The notes under the pieces: model-generated
Told to the model about the DNA's origin: nothing
Database searches by the model: none
The model's input: the letters and a program-made list of their open reading frames with translations, nothing else
Shown: positions 34,229 to 46,700 of the stretch, in pieces
Numbering within the stretch: the stretch's first letter is position 1
How the letters are laid out: the number at the start of each line of letters is the position of its first letter
From: Lomentospora prolificans
Taxonomy: Eukaryota > Ascomycota > Sordariomycetes > Microascales > Microascaceae
NCBI GenBank assembly: GCA_029532625.1
Contig: JARFXM010000006.1
Location: 744,001-808,000 of the forward strand
Direction of reading: 5' to 3'
DNA: 64,000 nt
Program-made: the position numbers and the translations under genes

Positions 34229-34979
34229 TCACGAGCCCTACCAGACAGTTTTGCCAGCTGCGGTTGTTGAACAGAGCAGCCGCTTCAACCCCTTGGATTT
34301 ACCATTGATACACTTTATTGTGTGCGTCGTGCACCACGCCAACCCACGCACTAACACGCAAATTCTTATCAGTCACCGCTCTTCCCTGAAGTTGACTACG
34401 CCACCCCTCCAGAACCAGCACTCGAGTGTGTTTGGTTTGGTACTTTCAATGTTGGCCGTGTACTCGTGCTTGTACCTCAGATGAGAACGATGCCCGTTAC
34501 TGTTTCCCCCACCGAGCCATCAGCACAGTACAGATATTTTCTAGCGGCACCCACCCGCTGAAATCGCACTTTTCCTTTCCTCCACTGTGCTCTGATCCAT
34601 TCCCGGCCAAACGGCTCTGGGGTAAATACAGAACGGATATTAATCCTTTCCTTCCCCCCACCCAATCCTTGGCCAGCGCTCCTTCCTGCCCTTCCAGAAT
34701 AGAATAAACCATATTACACCGTTTGCTGGCCCCGGCGCCACTACATCTTTTCCTCACCTTTAACCGAACCCATTTGAACAAGGCTTTCGAAACCTCGTCC
34801 TCCTTCCGCCTTGATGGGACTGGACCGACGAAGCTCTTCGTTCGTAGGGTTCAAGGCGCCCCGGCTGTCAGACCAGTCGTAAACCCCCTCCCTCCCCCCC
34901 CCAACTCTCGAAGACGAAAGAACGTATTTCGACCTTCAATCAAACCCGCGATTTGATTCCCCCCAAACCAGCTTCGAAA

Positions 34980-36842
34980 ATGGCAGTTGTCCTCTCCTCC
35001 GAGGACGACTATTTCTCGTCGACCAACTTAAGACGCACGCGATCGCAGTCCAAGTTTGCGACGAAATCCTCCCTGCGCTCGTCGGCCTCTACGAGCAGGT
35101 TAGAGGACTCTTATTCGCACTTCTCCAGGCCGTACTCCGATTCCACCGCCTCGTCTCCTGCCCCTTCCTCCCCTCGCACAGTCCAGCCTGCCGATTCAAC
35201 CGACGGTTCCCTTGTCTCTACGCCAGCCAGTAATATTTCCCTGTCTTCCTCCTCTGACTGCGACGAGCTTCAAATCGACTTCCATCCCGACGACCACTTC
35301 GTCCTTCCAGACTACGACCATGCCCTTTACCCTGATCCCTTGGAAGACCTAGAGCCTCCACCGAGTCCAAAGAATGGCCACTCGTACACCAACTCGCCGG
35401 ATAACGACGGCTCGGGTAGCAGTACCGACGGTCCTGTGACGCCAGAGGTCGTCGACCGTGCCGAGGACGACACTGCCATCCGTCAACAGCCCACGCGCCA
35501 TGTGGATTACCTCTCGCACAATTGGACCGAAGAAGAAATCTGGTCTTCGTGGCGATACATCGTATCTCGCCGCAAGGATTACATGAACGCTGCGCGACTC
35601 GAGAATGCGTCGTGGAGGACATGGCTCAAAGCGAAGAACAATCTCAGGACCGTTTCACCAGAAACCCTCAACTGGTACGTGACAACTAACATGGCGCTGT
35701 TTTTTCGTTTTGGACAACCCCCGGGGGGGCCGCGGCCCTTCCACTTCATCCGTTTGCAAAACGACGCACAAGTGACCTGGAGGAAACCCTCGTTTTACTG
35801 ACCTTTTGACCCTAACAGGCTCAAAGAGTGCGACGTGACTTGGTTGTACGGGCCTTTGCAGACTCCCGACATATCGGCCGGCCGAGCCGCGGATCCCGAG
35901 ACGGGCAGCTCGACGATGTCCAAGTCCAACTCTTTTATTAACAAGAAGCCGATTCTGAAGAAGCGCAGTATGTCGGAGATCATGCTTCGACGTTCTCTCT
36001 CGAGCTCCTCCCTTCTCAAGCAGGCGGCAGCGGCGGTCCAGGCGCAGGAGAAAGACGCCCGACGAGGCTATAGCAGGCCGGCCTTCGATAGGGCCACTAC
36101 TGACTACGTTACCTTCCCCTTCTCATCAAGGAGAGAGAGCAAGGAGACAAGTCTATTGCCCTCTGCCTCTAGTTCCGGGATCGTTTCGCCTACATCAGGA
36201 AGGAGACGGATCCACTTCAACGAGCAGGTCGAGCAGTGCATTGCTGTGGATCTCCGGGCGGATGACGATAACGACACTCCCGTCGACATATACGGGTCAA
36301 GTGACTCTGATGATGGCGCCATCATGATGAAGCGGACATCTACGAGGCGTAAGCGCATGCCCGTTCCGCGAAGGAAGAAGAAGGTTCCCGAAGGCAAAAC
36401 CATTGCCATGCTGCCGTCGACGACGCTTAAGGACCGTGAAGGTATACTCGATTCGGAGACAGCCATGAAACATAGCGGCCGGGCCTACCGCAGCCCAACT
36501 GTCTCTCCATCGTCCTCGCAGGAGACGCTTCGCGCGGATGCCGCCAAGTCCAATTCACCCAGACGATCGTTCTTCGAGGAAGTAGACGACGGCGATGTCA
36601 CGTTTGCCGACGCGAGCAGTTCGTTGGATCGACCTGGCGGTGGACTTCGACGGACGACCTCTAGCAGCAGCCTCACGTCCGAACCCACCGGTATGCGTCG
36701 AACCCCTTCCGGCATGTTTATGCCCTGTGACGAGACCGAGGTGCCGGCAGGGAACGGTGGAATCTTTAGTCGCGTGCTCGACACGGTCAACACTGCCCGA
36801 GATATCGCCCACGTTATCTGGAACGTCGGCTGGAGGAAATGA
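34980..36842 (+). CDS. reg1: Reg1-like regulatory subunit of protein phosphatase 1
   Basis: Two exons: 34980-35674 and 35819-36842, joined in phase 2. The 144-nt intron has a GTACGT donor and a CTGAC branch point; the product is 572 residues. Reg1 directs the PP1 catalytic subunit (Glc7) to the Snf1 kinase pathway in glucose repression. Residues about 182-243 form the conserved domain shared by Reg1 and AreA-type proteins (WTEEEIWSSWRYIVSRRKDY, then LKECDVTWLYGP). RRRIHFNEQVEQCIAVD at 360-376 contains an RVxF-type PP1 docking site (I363-H-F365) in the context seen in Reg1 orthologues. The rest is Ser-rich and disordered, with basic clusters. The C-terminus (DTVNTARDIAHVIWNVGW) is also typical. 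The role in carbon repression is inferred from the family. The start is the first ATG in frame; a TTG nine codons upstream was disregarded. Confidence 0.92.
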
Positions 36843-38127
36843 GGACATGGTATCCGACCTGATTGACTATCCACAGCCGAGCAAACGTATGCTTTGGCAC
36901 CCATTTACTTCCCGTATTACCGATACTCGACGAGATTATGGGAGATACTCATCGAAGAGATTCCTGGATTCTGCGGCGCTTCTACCGCCCGCGTTCTTTT
37001 TTTTTTTTTTTTCTTTTTTTTTTCCCCTTTTTCCTTTGTGCCAGACATTTGGTCTGTATTATATGGGATGGGAACTAGTTACAGAAAGGAGAGCCAGCAA
37101 TGGCCGGTTTTTGTTGAGAGCCCAAATACGAGAGCCGGGCAAAAACTTGGCCAGCAATAGTATGCACAGATGGTGGTGTGTGATTTGATTTTATCAGGAC
37201 TCGGACTCGGCAACACGGCAGCAACGGGGACATGGCAAAAAGGCTTCTATCTTGTTATTTGCGTGTGGTTTATTTTTCTTTATTATTCTTTCTTTTTCCT
37301 TGGGCGCGTTAGGATGGCAAGGGCAAGGTTCAGCAATGGCGTTTCAGGGGAGCTGGTTGCATATGAGGGAGTAAACAGCCTCAGGGTTCTTTTCTTTTCA
37401 TTCCATTCCTCTCTTTTTAACTTTTTCTTTTGCCGTTCGGAAGCAACACAGGTTCGTGCGATGCGATATTATTTGACGGCCGCGGTGAGAAAACAGAAGA
37501 TATTGGCGCCATAGCTGTGGGGAGATTGGTCGCGCCGGGAGGTTGGCGACGAAAAGAACATCTGACGCCCAAGCTTTTTTTATTTCTCCTCCCACGATCC
37601 GATCCGGGCTTTGACCCGCTACGAAGTCGGGGTGTTTGACGAAGTAAATTGCAGTCGGATTTTTCTTTTCCTCGAATCTAACTTTTGTGGAGAGTGGAAT
37701 GAAATGATGGGGACGCCCGTCCCGTGTGCTTCTTGGAAGGTGTTTTGAAAGTTGTGTGCTTGTGCTTCTTTTGGACGAGCTGCTTGTCTATATGTGTCGT
37801 GTGCGTTGCGTGTGTGTGTGTGTGTATTCGAGAGAAGGATCGTGCTGTACCTAGTGATGATGATGTGAATGTCACACATATGAAACATATAATTCCAATG
37901 CGACAGAATTAGAGATTCTCCACCGTCTTGTCCAATCCGTAAAAATGTCTATTTCCATGGTATCGTGAGTTGTGTAAGTCTATGGTAATCGTACAAGCAC
38001 AATCATGTCCCTCTAATATACAAAGCGGTCTCTCATTTTCTCAAAACACCAGGAGGAAAAGAAGGGGCCAAACCAAGGACTCCATCTCGTTCAACAACCC
38101 TACCTACCTAACACACTCACCGGCTCC
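36843..38127. other. Convergent 3' spacer reg1/cyt-4
   Basis: 1.28 kb with no gene. It contains a long T tract (36997-37023, one C interruption) and a TG repeat (about 37809-37825). Both 3' UTRs should lie here. Confidence 0.7.
36997..37023. repeat. Interrupted poly-T tract
   Basis: Twenty-six T with one C, about 155 bases after the reg1 stop. Confidence 0.9.
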
Positions 38128-41100
38128 TCAAGCTTTCCGCAGGGCCCTGACAAATACATGACAAGAATACACATTCACATCGCAAATCTCCACCTCGAAC
38201 ACGTCCCCGTCCTTGACGTCGGCCATGAGCGACACGCCCTCCATATCAGGCTTGCGCAGCAGGGCCGAGAAGCCCATGTAGTCGAGCTCGCCGCGGAGGA
38301 GGGAGCCGTAAACCTTGGAGACGACGAAGCGGAAGCGGGGGGGCAGGTCGGCCTCGCCAAACTTCCAAGCGCGGAAGAGGGCCTGGTAGAGCCAGGGGCG
38401 GGCGCCCTGGGCGCGGCTGAGGGTCTGGGAGACGTAGGTGCTCAGCCGAAGGGACTCGAGCTTGGCCTGCAGGGCGGGGCGGGACCAGGGGAGGAAGGGG
38501 GCGTGGGAGCAGTCGGCGCCGGCGAGGGAGGCCGAGAGGCGGGCCTCCTCGGCGAGCGCGGCGTGGATCTGCCAGTGGACTATGCAGTCGGCCAGGCGGC
38601 GGAGGGGGGGACGTGACCTTGGCGTACATCTCGAGGCCTTGGGGGATGATGGGGCTGGGGTCGACGGATTGCGCCGTAGGGCCGGCTTCGCGGTCGAAAG
38701 CCTGCCAGAGGGTCATGGGTACGGGGGCGCCGCTGTCGGTCAGCGCGCGGATCTGATCGCCGAGGGCGCGGAGGCCCTCGGGGTTGCGCAGGGCCCCGGG
38801 CTGCGCGTGGAAGGGGACGGGGATCTGGCGGCGGGAGCACCACTTCGCGGCGGATTCGCCGGCCAGCATCATGGCCATGCCCACCAAGGTGCCGTCCTTG
38901 CGCTCGTCAAAGGCCACTTCGATGGCAGGGTCCCCCGACCACGATGACGCGTCTTCCGCCCGCGACGGCGCGGGGCTGCCATTTCCGTCAAACATGACGC
39001 GGATCGAGCGAGAGGAACGGGATTGCGGAATGGCACCGCGCCTAAGGCGTGCAGCATCCACTGCCGTGAGAAGTCGGTGCATTGTCTGTAGATCCTCCTT
39101 TTCGGCGCCGGACAAGTCGCTGAGTCTCGTCATATTGCGGTGCACTCCAGCCGGATACTTTTGCTCGGGGCCGACGACCAGCTTGCTCGTGCCCGCCGGC
39201 TCGGGGGTCACGCGGATAGGGAGACAAAATGCGTCCACGTCGTGAGGTGTGAGGAACGTGATGTTTTGAAGGGTGCCTGGCTGGACTTGGACGTCGAGCA
39301 CTTCTCCCTCCTCGTTGAGCTTGGTGCTAAACGTGAGGCATGGCCGGTCCTTGTCGAGCGAAAACTTATTCATGACAACCTCGTCGTAGAAATCGGGCGG
39401 GAACATGCTGCATCGGTAGCCGGGGATGAAGTGGTCCTGGGACATGATGGCCGCGTAGTCGGCGAGCCTTGACTTCGGATCGATAAACGCCGCGGGATCG
39501 GCAATGTGGGCATGGATCCAATACTCCCCTGGCGTGTCGGTACGCTCGATAGAGACGGCGTCGTCTAAGAGAGTAGTGGAAGGCGCGTCGATACAGTAGG
39601 CTTGAAGAGGGCCCCAATCCCGCCTGCGGTTGGCCGCGATGTCTTCTCGCATGGATTCGGAGAAGGGGCCCGGCGAGGGGCGTATGTACCCGCCTCCGCT
39701 CTGCACCGTAGCGCCCGGGAGAGGAGAGGTGTGGCGGGTGGGGAGTTCCCATGAGGGGATCCAACCAAGCTCTTGTAGGAAAGCCCACCCTGTGGCGGCA
39801 TTGAGTTGCTTTGCTGGCTGGTACATCTGGGTAAGACGCAGGATCGACGATCCGAAGCCATGCAAAATGCTCTCTCGGTGGACATGGCTACCTACCCAGA
39901 GCTCTATAAAGTGGATGTACTCTTTATCCTCCTTGGTCCAGTTTTGGAAGGTTTTGTAATGGTCAAAGTGCGGCACCAGCGTTCCATGGTCAGTCCAGGC
40001 TCGCCGCGCACGGCTTTCCCTGATGACGCGCCTTGCCTTGAGGATGAACCTCCAGAGACTGTTATTGGCAAATGTTGATTTCTCGCCGCTTTTGCCCTTC
40101 GTCCCGAGCGCCTCTAGGATTTCCCGTACTTGAGTTCGGACCTTGTAAATGATGCGGGTGGACGAGGCCGGCGAGATTCGGTAGAGGTAGCTAACGTGCC
40201 TGGCCGCATGTATCTTGTTTAGCGGACGAAAGCTGTTTGCTTCATCATTCATAAGAGCTATGTGAACGGCATAGAGCATAGCCGGGTCGTAGCTGCCCTC
40301 CCGATCAGCCTTATTAGGAAGCAAAGTGTGGGTAATCTGATGCAAGCTCATGGTTGAAAACTCGGTAGGATGGGACAACATTTTATTGGCGGCGGAGAGC
40401 GCCGTCATGTTATTCTGGTGGAAGAGATTGGCTTCGGCATAGAACCGATTGATCTTGTTTTGGAGCGGCGCGCACAACTGGATGGACGGCTGGTACGAAT
40501 GAACGACCTCGTGCGGGTGGACAAACCGGTCCTTCGGGATAAAGTCAACGAGGCTCTGCATTTCGGCAGGCGTGGCGAAGTCGGCGACGCTAAAAAGGAC
40601 GGAAGGAATTCCTTCGTCGGCAGCCAGCTGCCCTCCGTTAGTGATGAAGTAGTAGACGCCGTGGAAGCGACCGAGAATGATGCCGAGGAGCGGAATTCGA
40701 GAGTCAGAAAGCCTGTTAGAGTTAGCCCTCGATCATGCAGAAAGACTTGGCCCCCGGAAATTGCTATACCTCAACTCAATCAAGGTCCCCGGGCGCAAGT
40801 GATCTGTCGGTGCGGAGATGGCTCCGTCGGCAAAATCAGGCTCCTCGACGGCGAACTCGCCATCCTCCGCGTCTCCCATCTGGCGAGCCTCTCTCATACT
40901 ACCGAGCGCTTGCGACTTGAAGATGTTGTTTGGCAGGTCGCCGGGGGGAAGCGACGCAGCCACGGCAAACTCCCCAACTTGCGGGTTGTCGAGCTCCCAT
41001 TTCCTAAGCGTCTCTCGGATCGTCGACCGCTGCTGGAGGGCCGCGAGGAAGTTTTCGGTGTCACGGTATCGTGCCTCGCGTCGATTGAGCTGGGCGTAAG

Positions 41101-41310
41101 ACTGTGGGACTGTAGTGTAAGATAGCTATGGCCTCCAATATTGGAATTCGAGTGGGTTGATGCTGGGGAACTCACTCTTTTTTGTGGGATGGCAATGTCT
41201 CGCGCAGTCTCACAGGATGCGCCCTGGCACTCCGGCAGCGAACCTCGCAAGAGGCAACTTGTACGCCGGAGACTGCGGTATCCCGCTTGTCGCGCAGATA
41301 TCCGGAGCAT
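38128..41310 (-). CDS. cyt-4: Mitochondrial RNase II-family exoribonuclease (CYT-4/Dss1), frame broken at 38604-38610
   Basis: Three exons on the minus strand: 41310-41176, 41101-40770 and 40712-38128; introns of 74 and 57 nt; about 1,016 residues if the frame is restored. This 3'-5' exonuclease works with the Suv3 helicase in the mitochondrial degradosome and, in Neurospora, in mtRNA splicing and end processing. The start MLRISARQAGYRSLRRTSC is a good mitochondrial presequence. The RNB domain has the metal-binding cluster D531 and D539-D540 (IDAPSTTLLDDAVS) and MFPPDFYDEVVMNKFSL. At about residue 856 the invariant RNB motif TSPLRRLADCIVHWQ is split by a seven-base C run (G7 on the plus strand) where six are needed. 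After it the correct frame continues without a stop to TGA at 38128. Read literally, the ORF goes out of frame into Pro/Arg-rich sequence. Confidence 0.92.
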
Positions 41311-42133
41311 AGCGACTCGTATGGTAAGCCTGGGAGGGGCTTATCCGATGGAGTCTTGGTAGGCTTTCTTCGCGTGGCGCCCGCTGGACTTTTTTTTTCC
41401 TCCTCGGGCAACTTTTCGCCGACGTCACGACAGGTCGTCCACGCGATATCACGTGATTCAAACTACAAACTCTACGAGGATAGAAGAGCTTCCTCAGCTC
41501 AAAAGTGAACATCATCCCGAGAACTCAGCTAGAGCTACTGAACGTGCGTGAACGGATTTAAATTGGAATCGTATTTACATAAAATACTTATAGCTTCATG
41601 GCAGTCCAAACTACCCATTCTTAGGGTCTCGGCTCCGAGCCCTGGTAAGTGTTGTATAAGGAGATCCGCTCCCGCCTCGTGGTGTCAACCCGCGGCCCAC
41701 AAAATGACTATATCTATCCAATTCAAGTCTTTAAATGTTATGGTGCTTGCTCGTCCTAGAGCTTGAGTAATTTTCGACTTATTCAAGTGCCGTTGATTCG
41801 ACTCGTCTTACTTCGAGTCCAATTCATTTTTTTTTCCCCTTCTCTTTGTTTCACCCCGCAGTGAGTGATCCTGATAACTGAGCTGCGAGGGCAATGTCTT
41901 CCTACTTTTTGCATGGCTTTCTCCCGAAAGATCATTTTCAAATCACGAGTCTACTGATAGTGTAGGTCAAGGTCATTCTCGGCTATGCCTTGCGAGACAA
42001 AACGCAGCCGTCTATCTGCACTAAGGCGCCGCTGGCACGGGACTATCGACGACTGACGGGCTATCCCTATCACTAAGTGGCGGCTGACGTGTGGCTCACA
42101 CGGCAGAGCAGAAATACTCCGTATATACTCGAA
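41311..42133. other. Upstream region of cyt-4
   Basis: 820 bases with the cyt-4 promoter. No gene is recognised. Confidence 0.65.
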
Positions 42134-43490
42134 TCAAAACAAACCAGAGGGCTCAGGGGGGTTCAAGAGTAACCGGGGGAGGAGAAGAGCATCTTCTAAG
42201 ACATGGTGTGGAACAGAGACATCGAACCAGTCTTGGGTGATCGATATCTCTGGGCCTCGATTGGCACGATCGTGGCCCTGGCCAGGGAGAGGAGGAATAT
42301 GCTCGCAAAAAAAGAAACAAGCCCTTCTTGCTTCCAAGATAATCTCCGACACACACAATTTTACAGAGAACATTAAGGAAAGCGAACCGCACAAGGCACA
42401 TCTTCAACGGGTATGCGCGTCCCTGCATCAAACGAGAAATGCAGGTCTCACAGGCTCGACGCGACTCAACTTTCCGCATGATATCTAGGGCCCTACCCGA
42501 GACAATGTAGCCTCCATGGTAACGAAATACGGACACGATCACCTGGAGCACTCCAGCCCATGTTGTAATATAACCTTGGTGACGGAGTTGCGGCTCGCTC
42601 AGCGGATGGCTATAGTCTGTGGTGTCGGGTCCGATCTGCGTCTGACTAGCTCGCGCTGGCCGGCGGAGACATGAATACGTCGCAGGCCGGATACAGACTT
42701 ACTCGGCATCCGCAGGGGTTTGACCTCCCGACGTCAGCTCGCGCCGGCTGTGGCTGTAGTCATGTCTTAATACCTCGACCCTGCGAATGGTTTGTTTGTT
42801 TTTGGCATTTTGTGCGTCTTCTATTGCCGCCCCCCCCCCCCCCCCCCCCCCCCCAATTTTCCCAGGTTGATCGTATCTGGTGAGTTTGAAAAGCAAAAAG
42901 TTGCTTCAGCTCCACCCGTAGGTTCATCGCAGCTGAGACCACAAGAGACACTCGAGGGACGCCGTGCCCTCTCATGAATTTGAGAGAGAGGGCGCGCAGC
43001 GAGGTGCAGAAAGCCGCTCATGTGGGGTTGAGACCATCTCAACGAAGGCCATACGGCCCTTTAGACTGACGGAGAAGATGGTGTCTAGAACAAAGTACGT
43101 GATGAGGGTAAAAAGTGTTGTACATGTAATTGCTCCGTAGCCGATGGCAATTTGATGTAATTTGAAGACACCAGCGGGCCAGTGCATGTGTCGTCGAACT
43201 CACATACCGTCTTCAAACCTCACACTGCATCAAAAGAAAGACTATAATGGCGAATTCTGTCGCCGGGGTAGCATCGGAAATGAGAGGCATAATGTCCCGT
43301 ACTCGGGACTAGACACCACGAGGAAGCATCCTCGTAGATACGGGCAACGCCAAGTTTCACCATTGAGCAAAGTGATTACTCTAGCGACGATTGAGATGAG
43401 GTCCAAGAGAAATACCGAAATTGAGCCTCGGGGGCCAACCGACCATTGCTCACTCTCGGAGTATAGACACCCCCATACCCACAGCAAGGC
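42134..43490 (-). pseudogene. Decayed gene for a multi-pass membrane protein
   Basis: Several long, protein-like, hydrophobic segments follow each other on the minus strand in a sensible order. 43487-43245 has WSVGPRGSISVFLLDLISIV. 43187-42980 has HQIAIGYGAITCTTLFTLIT and VSLKGRMAFVEMVSTPHERL. 42590-42330 has TTWAGVLQVIVSVFRYHGGY and ESRRACETCISRLMQGRAYP. 42320-42134 has DWFDVSVPHHVLEDALLLP. The first two are in the same frame but separated by three stops (43242, 43230, 43200). The last is shifted by one base at a T7 run (near 42307-42313). The linker contains C25 on the plus strand. The 5' end is not found and may be lost near 43490. I recall similar hypothetical membrane proteins in moulds but cannot name a family. 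Unrecognised introns could explain part of the breakage. Confidence 0.45.
42830..42854. repeat. C25 homopolymer
   Basis: Twenty-five consecutive C inside the decayed membrane-protein locus. Confidence 0.95.
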
Positions 43491-43554
43491 CCCTTGTCTT
43501 GTGGCATCCAGTCAGGAACAGGTGCTGAATTGCGATCGTGGGGAGATGCCTGGC

Positions 43555-43564
43555 GCCAGCTGGC
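43555..43564. repeat. Palindrome GCCAGCTGGC
   Basis: Perfect copy of the recurring palindrome, just beyond the apparent 5' limit of the decayed membrane-protein locus. Confidence 0.85.
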
Positions 43565-43689
43565 TGGCCATCAGTCCGGCCTTTTCCAGCGTGCTGCACT
43601 ACCTTGATAGGCCTGGGTGCATCGGGCCGAGATAATTAGGGTTTGGGCGACAGGGTGTTCTTGTTAACACGCAAACGGCGCCGGAAGCT

Positions 43690-43720
43690 AAGAGAGATAG
43701 AGAGAGAGAGAGAGAGAGAG
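43690..43720. repeat. (GA)n microsatellite
   Basis: GA dinucleotide run with one early interruption. Confidence 0.9.
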
Positions 43721-46700
43721 GGAAAGGGCTTTGCACGCTAACTGAGTAGCGTCGTGATGGGCTTGCTAAAGTGCTCTTCTTGGCCAGCTGGAGGTGTGGT
43801 TCCAGCCCATCACTTCTGACGCACCTGTTTTGGGCGAAGGAGGGATGCTCGCTCCAGCCTGGCAGTGGTTGAACCCTTTCGGGTGAAGGTGAGCCATTGA
43901 TCAGCCCAACAAGGAAAGGGCCTTGAATGTCGTCGACGCAGTGTCCCTCCTGCCTCCCCTCCCTCCCCCCAAGAAAAAAAAAAAAAAAAAAAATAACGTG
44001 GGGAGATGTCGATGATGTCGATATTGGGCTGGACAGACACGGAAGCGCATTTTTTTTAGGGCGTGTGGGGATCGCCGGCTCGCATCAGGTTTCCCGCGCT
44101 TAAGATAAACAGGGGCGGTTTGAGTGTGCAGCAATGGATCCATTATGTTTACGAAAAGAGAGAGTGAACCATCGCTGGCTGCAAGGTACGGACCGGAGGA
44201 AGACGGAGGTGGGAAGTATAATAGGGCTCATATAACATAGTACATTTACGGCGAACCAGGAATCGATCGGACGGGCTAATAAAGGGCTCAAATTAAGAAA
44301 TCAACTGGGAGCCAGGGAGAACACAAGGGAGAAGGGGACGGCAGAGAGAAGCCCAGAGGGTTCGGCGATATCAATAGAATGAAATGGAGTAATTAACGAT
44401 ACGACGGGATTCGAGAAAGATGGATCTGCATTGCCCATTGCCCGAGATAGCAAGGAGACATCAATTGATGGCTCTGAGGCAAGCCAACACCCTGTCCACA
44501 TTCCACATCAAATGGCGCAGCTGGCTCCACCAGAGTCGACTCCTCGTCTCCCAAACTTCCTCGGACGAGGGCACGAAAATGGATTACGGCCGGCTTACAA
44601 AGTTTGAGGTTGCACGGCGCGAGAGGAGGGCGGACGGAGTCGCAATCCTGGATTGTCTCCACAGAGCGCATTTAGACTTACTTGTAGAATGCGCGGTATA
44701 TACCTTGCTCACAGCTTTGCCTGCGTACATGGATACTTGTACGAAGGTACGGCACCCTGCACCCGAGTCCTTGTCTGTCCTACATCCAGGGCCTAAGTGG
44801 AAGAGACGGCTAGCTTTCCAGGGGGAAGGGGAAAGTGTTGCAGCCAGCGTCCTGCCATCGATGCATCGGGGTCCCACAGCATAGTTGTTGAGCATCCCGG
44901 GCGCTGGTCCGTCCATCATTCCTGAGAGTCCAGAAAGATTCCTCAAAATCCTGGACGGGGCAGAGGAACAAGGCGCGTGGCGACAACCGTAGAGTCCTGC
45001 TGCATAAAATACTACCTTGCTTCGAGGGGAGGAGAACTTGGTTTCCGGCCAGGACCTGAACCTTGCTCCGTCCGATCGGGGTCGTAGTCTGATGCTGAGC
45101 ACCGCCCATCTTGGCTCACCTGTTCCTCAATCAGCCAAGATATGGATATGGACTTTCGACGGGTTGTGGTCGAGGATTCTGGCTCTGGGTCGCCAGCTGC
45201 TCTGTTGCAAACCCTTTCTTGTCCCTGCAATCATAGCCGCAGGCTGGAGCAATTTGGGGTATTAGATTAGGGCAGAACAAAGAAAGCAAAAAGGGGGCGG
45301 GTTCTTCAACTGTTGATAATTGATCGAGGGAGTTGGGTGGTCGGTGGACACTGAACCAGCTTTAGCGGAGGCAGTCCAAACCCAACGGCGCCAGCAATAA
45401 CATTGGATAATGTCGCTTAGGCTTCAAATGTTCCTTGGTTTTGGCTGGATACTATTACCTAAATTATGGAGAGAGCACACCGACCCGTCACCAGCCAGCA
45501 AGTTCGAACCAGCCCACCACCAGCCCACCGCAATAGCTTTCATGATCACTCCCCTTTTGACAGACCCCAACTCAAAGTCTTGCCCTTCTCTTGCCCTCAG
45601 CAATTGTTGGCAGAACTGAACTGAGAGCTCCAGAGGGAGTCCCCACTTGTGGACATTGGTTGTGCCTTGGCAGCACAGGAGCAAGAGCGCGGTGACAAGC
45701 AAGCAAGGTAGTTGCAGTGCACTCATAATTCATCAATCATGTTTTAATTCCGGGGACTGTTGGCACTATCGTAGGCGTAGCATTTCGTTGGCGGGCACCA
45801 ACACCCGCTCTCCAGGTCAGGGGATACGAGGATTAAAAACCCCGACCTCTTTTTGGAGCGCGAACCCTGTGCGAACGATTCACGGAACGAACTCGAAAAA
45901 AAGGGGGTGGGCAACATCTCCATCCGCCAAAACCGTTCAACCAACAAGGAAACACCCAAAAGAATCGGTGGCTGCTGGCTGTTCATCCTTCGGAAAGGCT
46001 GATGCGCTAAGACGCGCCAATGCCCGCCACCGCCAGGCACAGAAGCCTTTTGCGTGTTCGGGGCTCCACGTTCAGCGAGAGAAACCTGGAATGCGAGAAA
46101 GGGGAACTCCCGAAATGGCTCTTTCGATGCTCCAGTCTCCACCTGGCGCAAAATGGGCTTGCCACGCCAAACGCTACTCTTATCCTTTTATCCCCACTGG
46201 CTTCGGTCAACCTCTCTTACTCTGTAAGCAAGGCCCAACTAGTGGGAGACGCAATGGAGCCTGGGTGTGCGTGTCTGCGTGTCTGCATGTTGTTTTGAGT
46301 CTTAGCGTCAGTCCTTGGTTCGTCCGTCCCTTGCTCTGCCGAAAGAACCCACTCTGGCCTGGAAAGAGAGGCAAACCCACACGAGTTTGCTCACCTCCTC
46401 TGGGCGTCGAGTATTAAATACGGGGTGCACGTGTATGAAGCATCTGTACAAGGACGCTGGCGAGGCATGGAGTAGGAGCACCAGCGGTGTACCTGACATC
46501 ATCTCAGCCTGCACAACTAACTATGTGGAGGGCAGCAGCCTCAGGAGATTAGAATGCGCTTCCGATTATGCCGTCCACTCATCTACTCGAGATAACTGGT
46601 TGGCACGCGCGCGCGTTTAAATCTAGCAAATACAAGGTTGTGCTCTGGTATTTGCTGCTGCTGACCACCCGGCCGCCCATGGCGAGTAATCAGTAAATTG

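Larger units (their letters stand above)
29429..34979. other. Gene-poor region and long upstream region of reg1
   Basis: 5.5 kb with no credible gene. 29816-29995 is a patch rich in TA and CTA words (CTAGGCTAGGATTAAC, TTATATCTATAAAAAA) that resembles RIP-mutated repeat relics. 32397-32750 is a field of CCAGC repeats around a 20-bp palindrome. 33180-33212 is A-rich, 33476-33495 is T20, and 34150-34228 is pyrimidine-rich (TC)n. The last several hundred bases are CT-rich and are probably the reg1 promoter and leader. Confidence 0.6.

Noticed and set aside
44420..44884. 154-codon ORF on the plus strand
   Set aside because: No motif and no matching splice partner; a similar-length frame exists on the other strand, as expected by chance.
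45424..45726. Short ORF starting with a signal-peptide-like stretch (minus strand)
   Set aside because: The hydrophobic start is followed by unstructured sequence without a cysteine pattern; too little to call a secreted protein.
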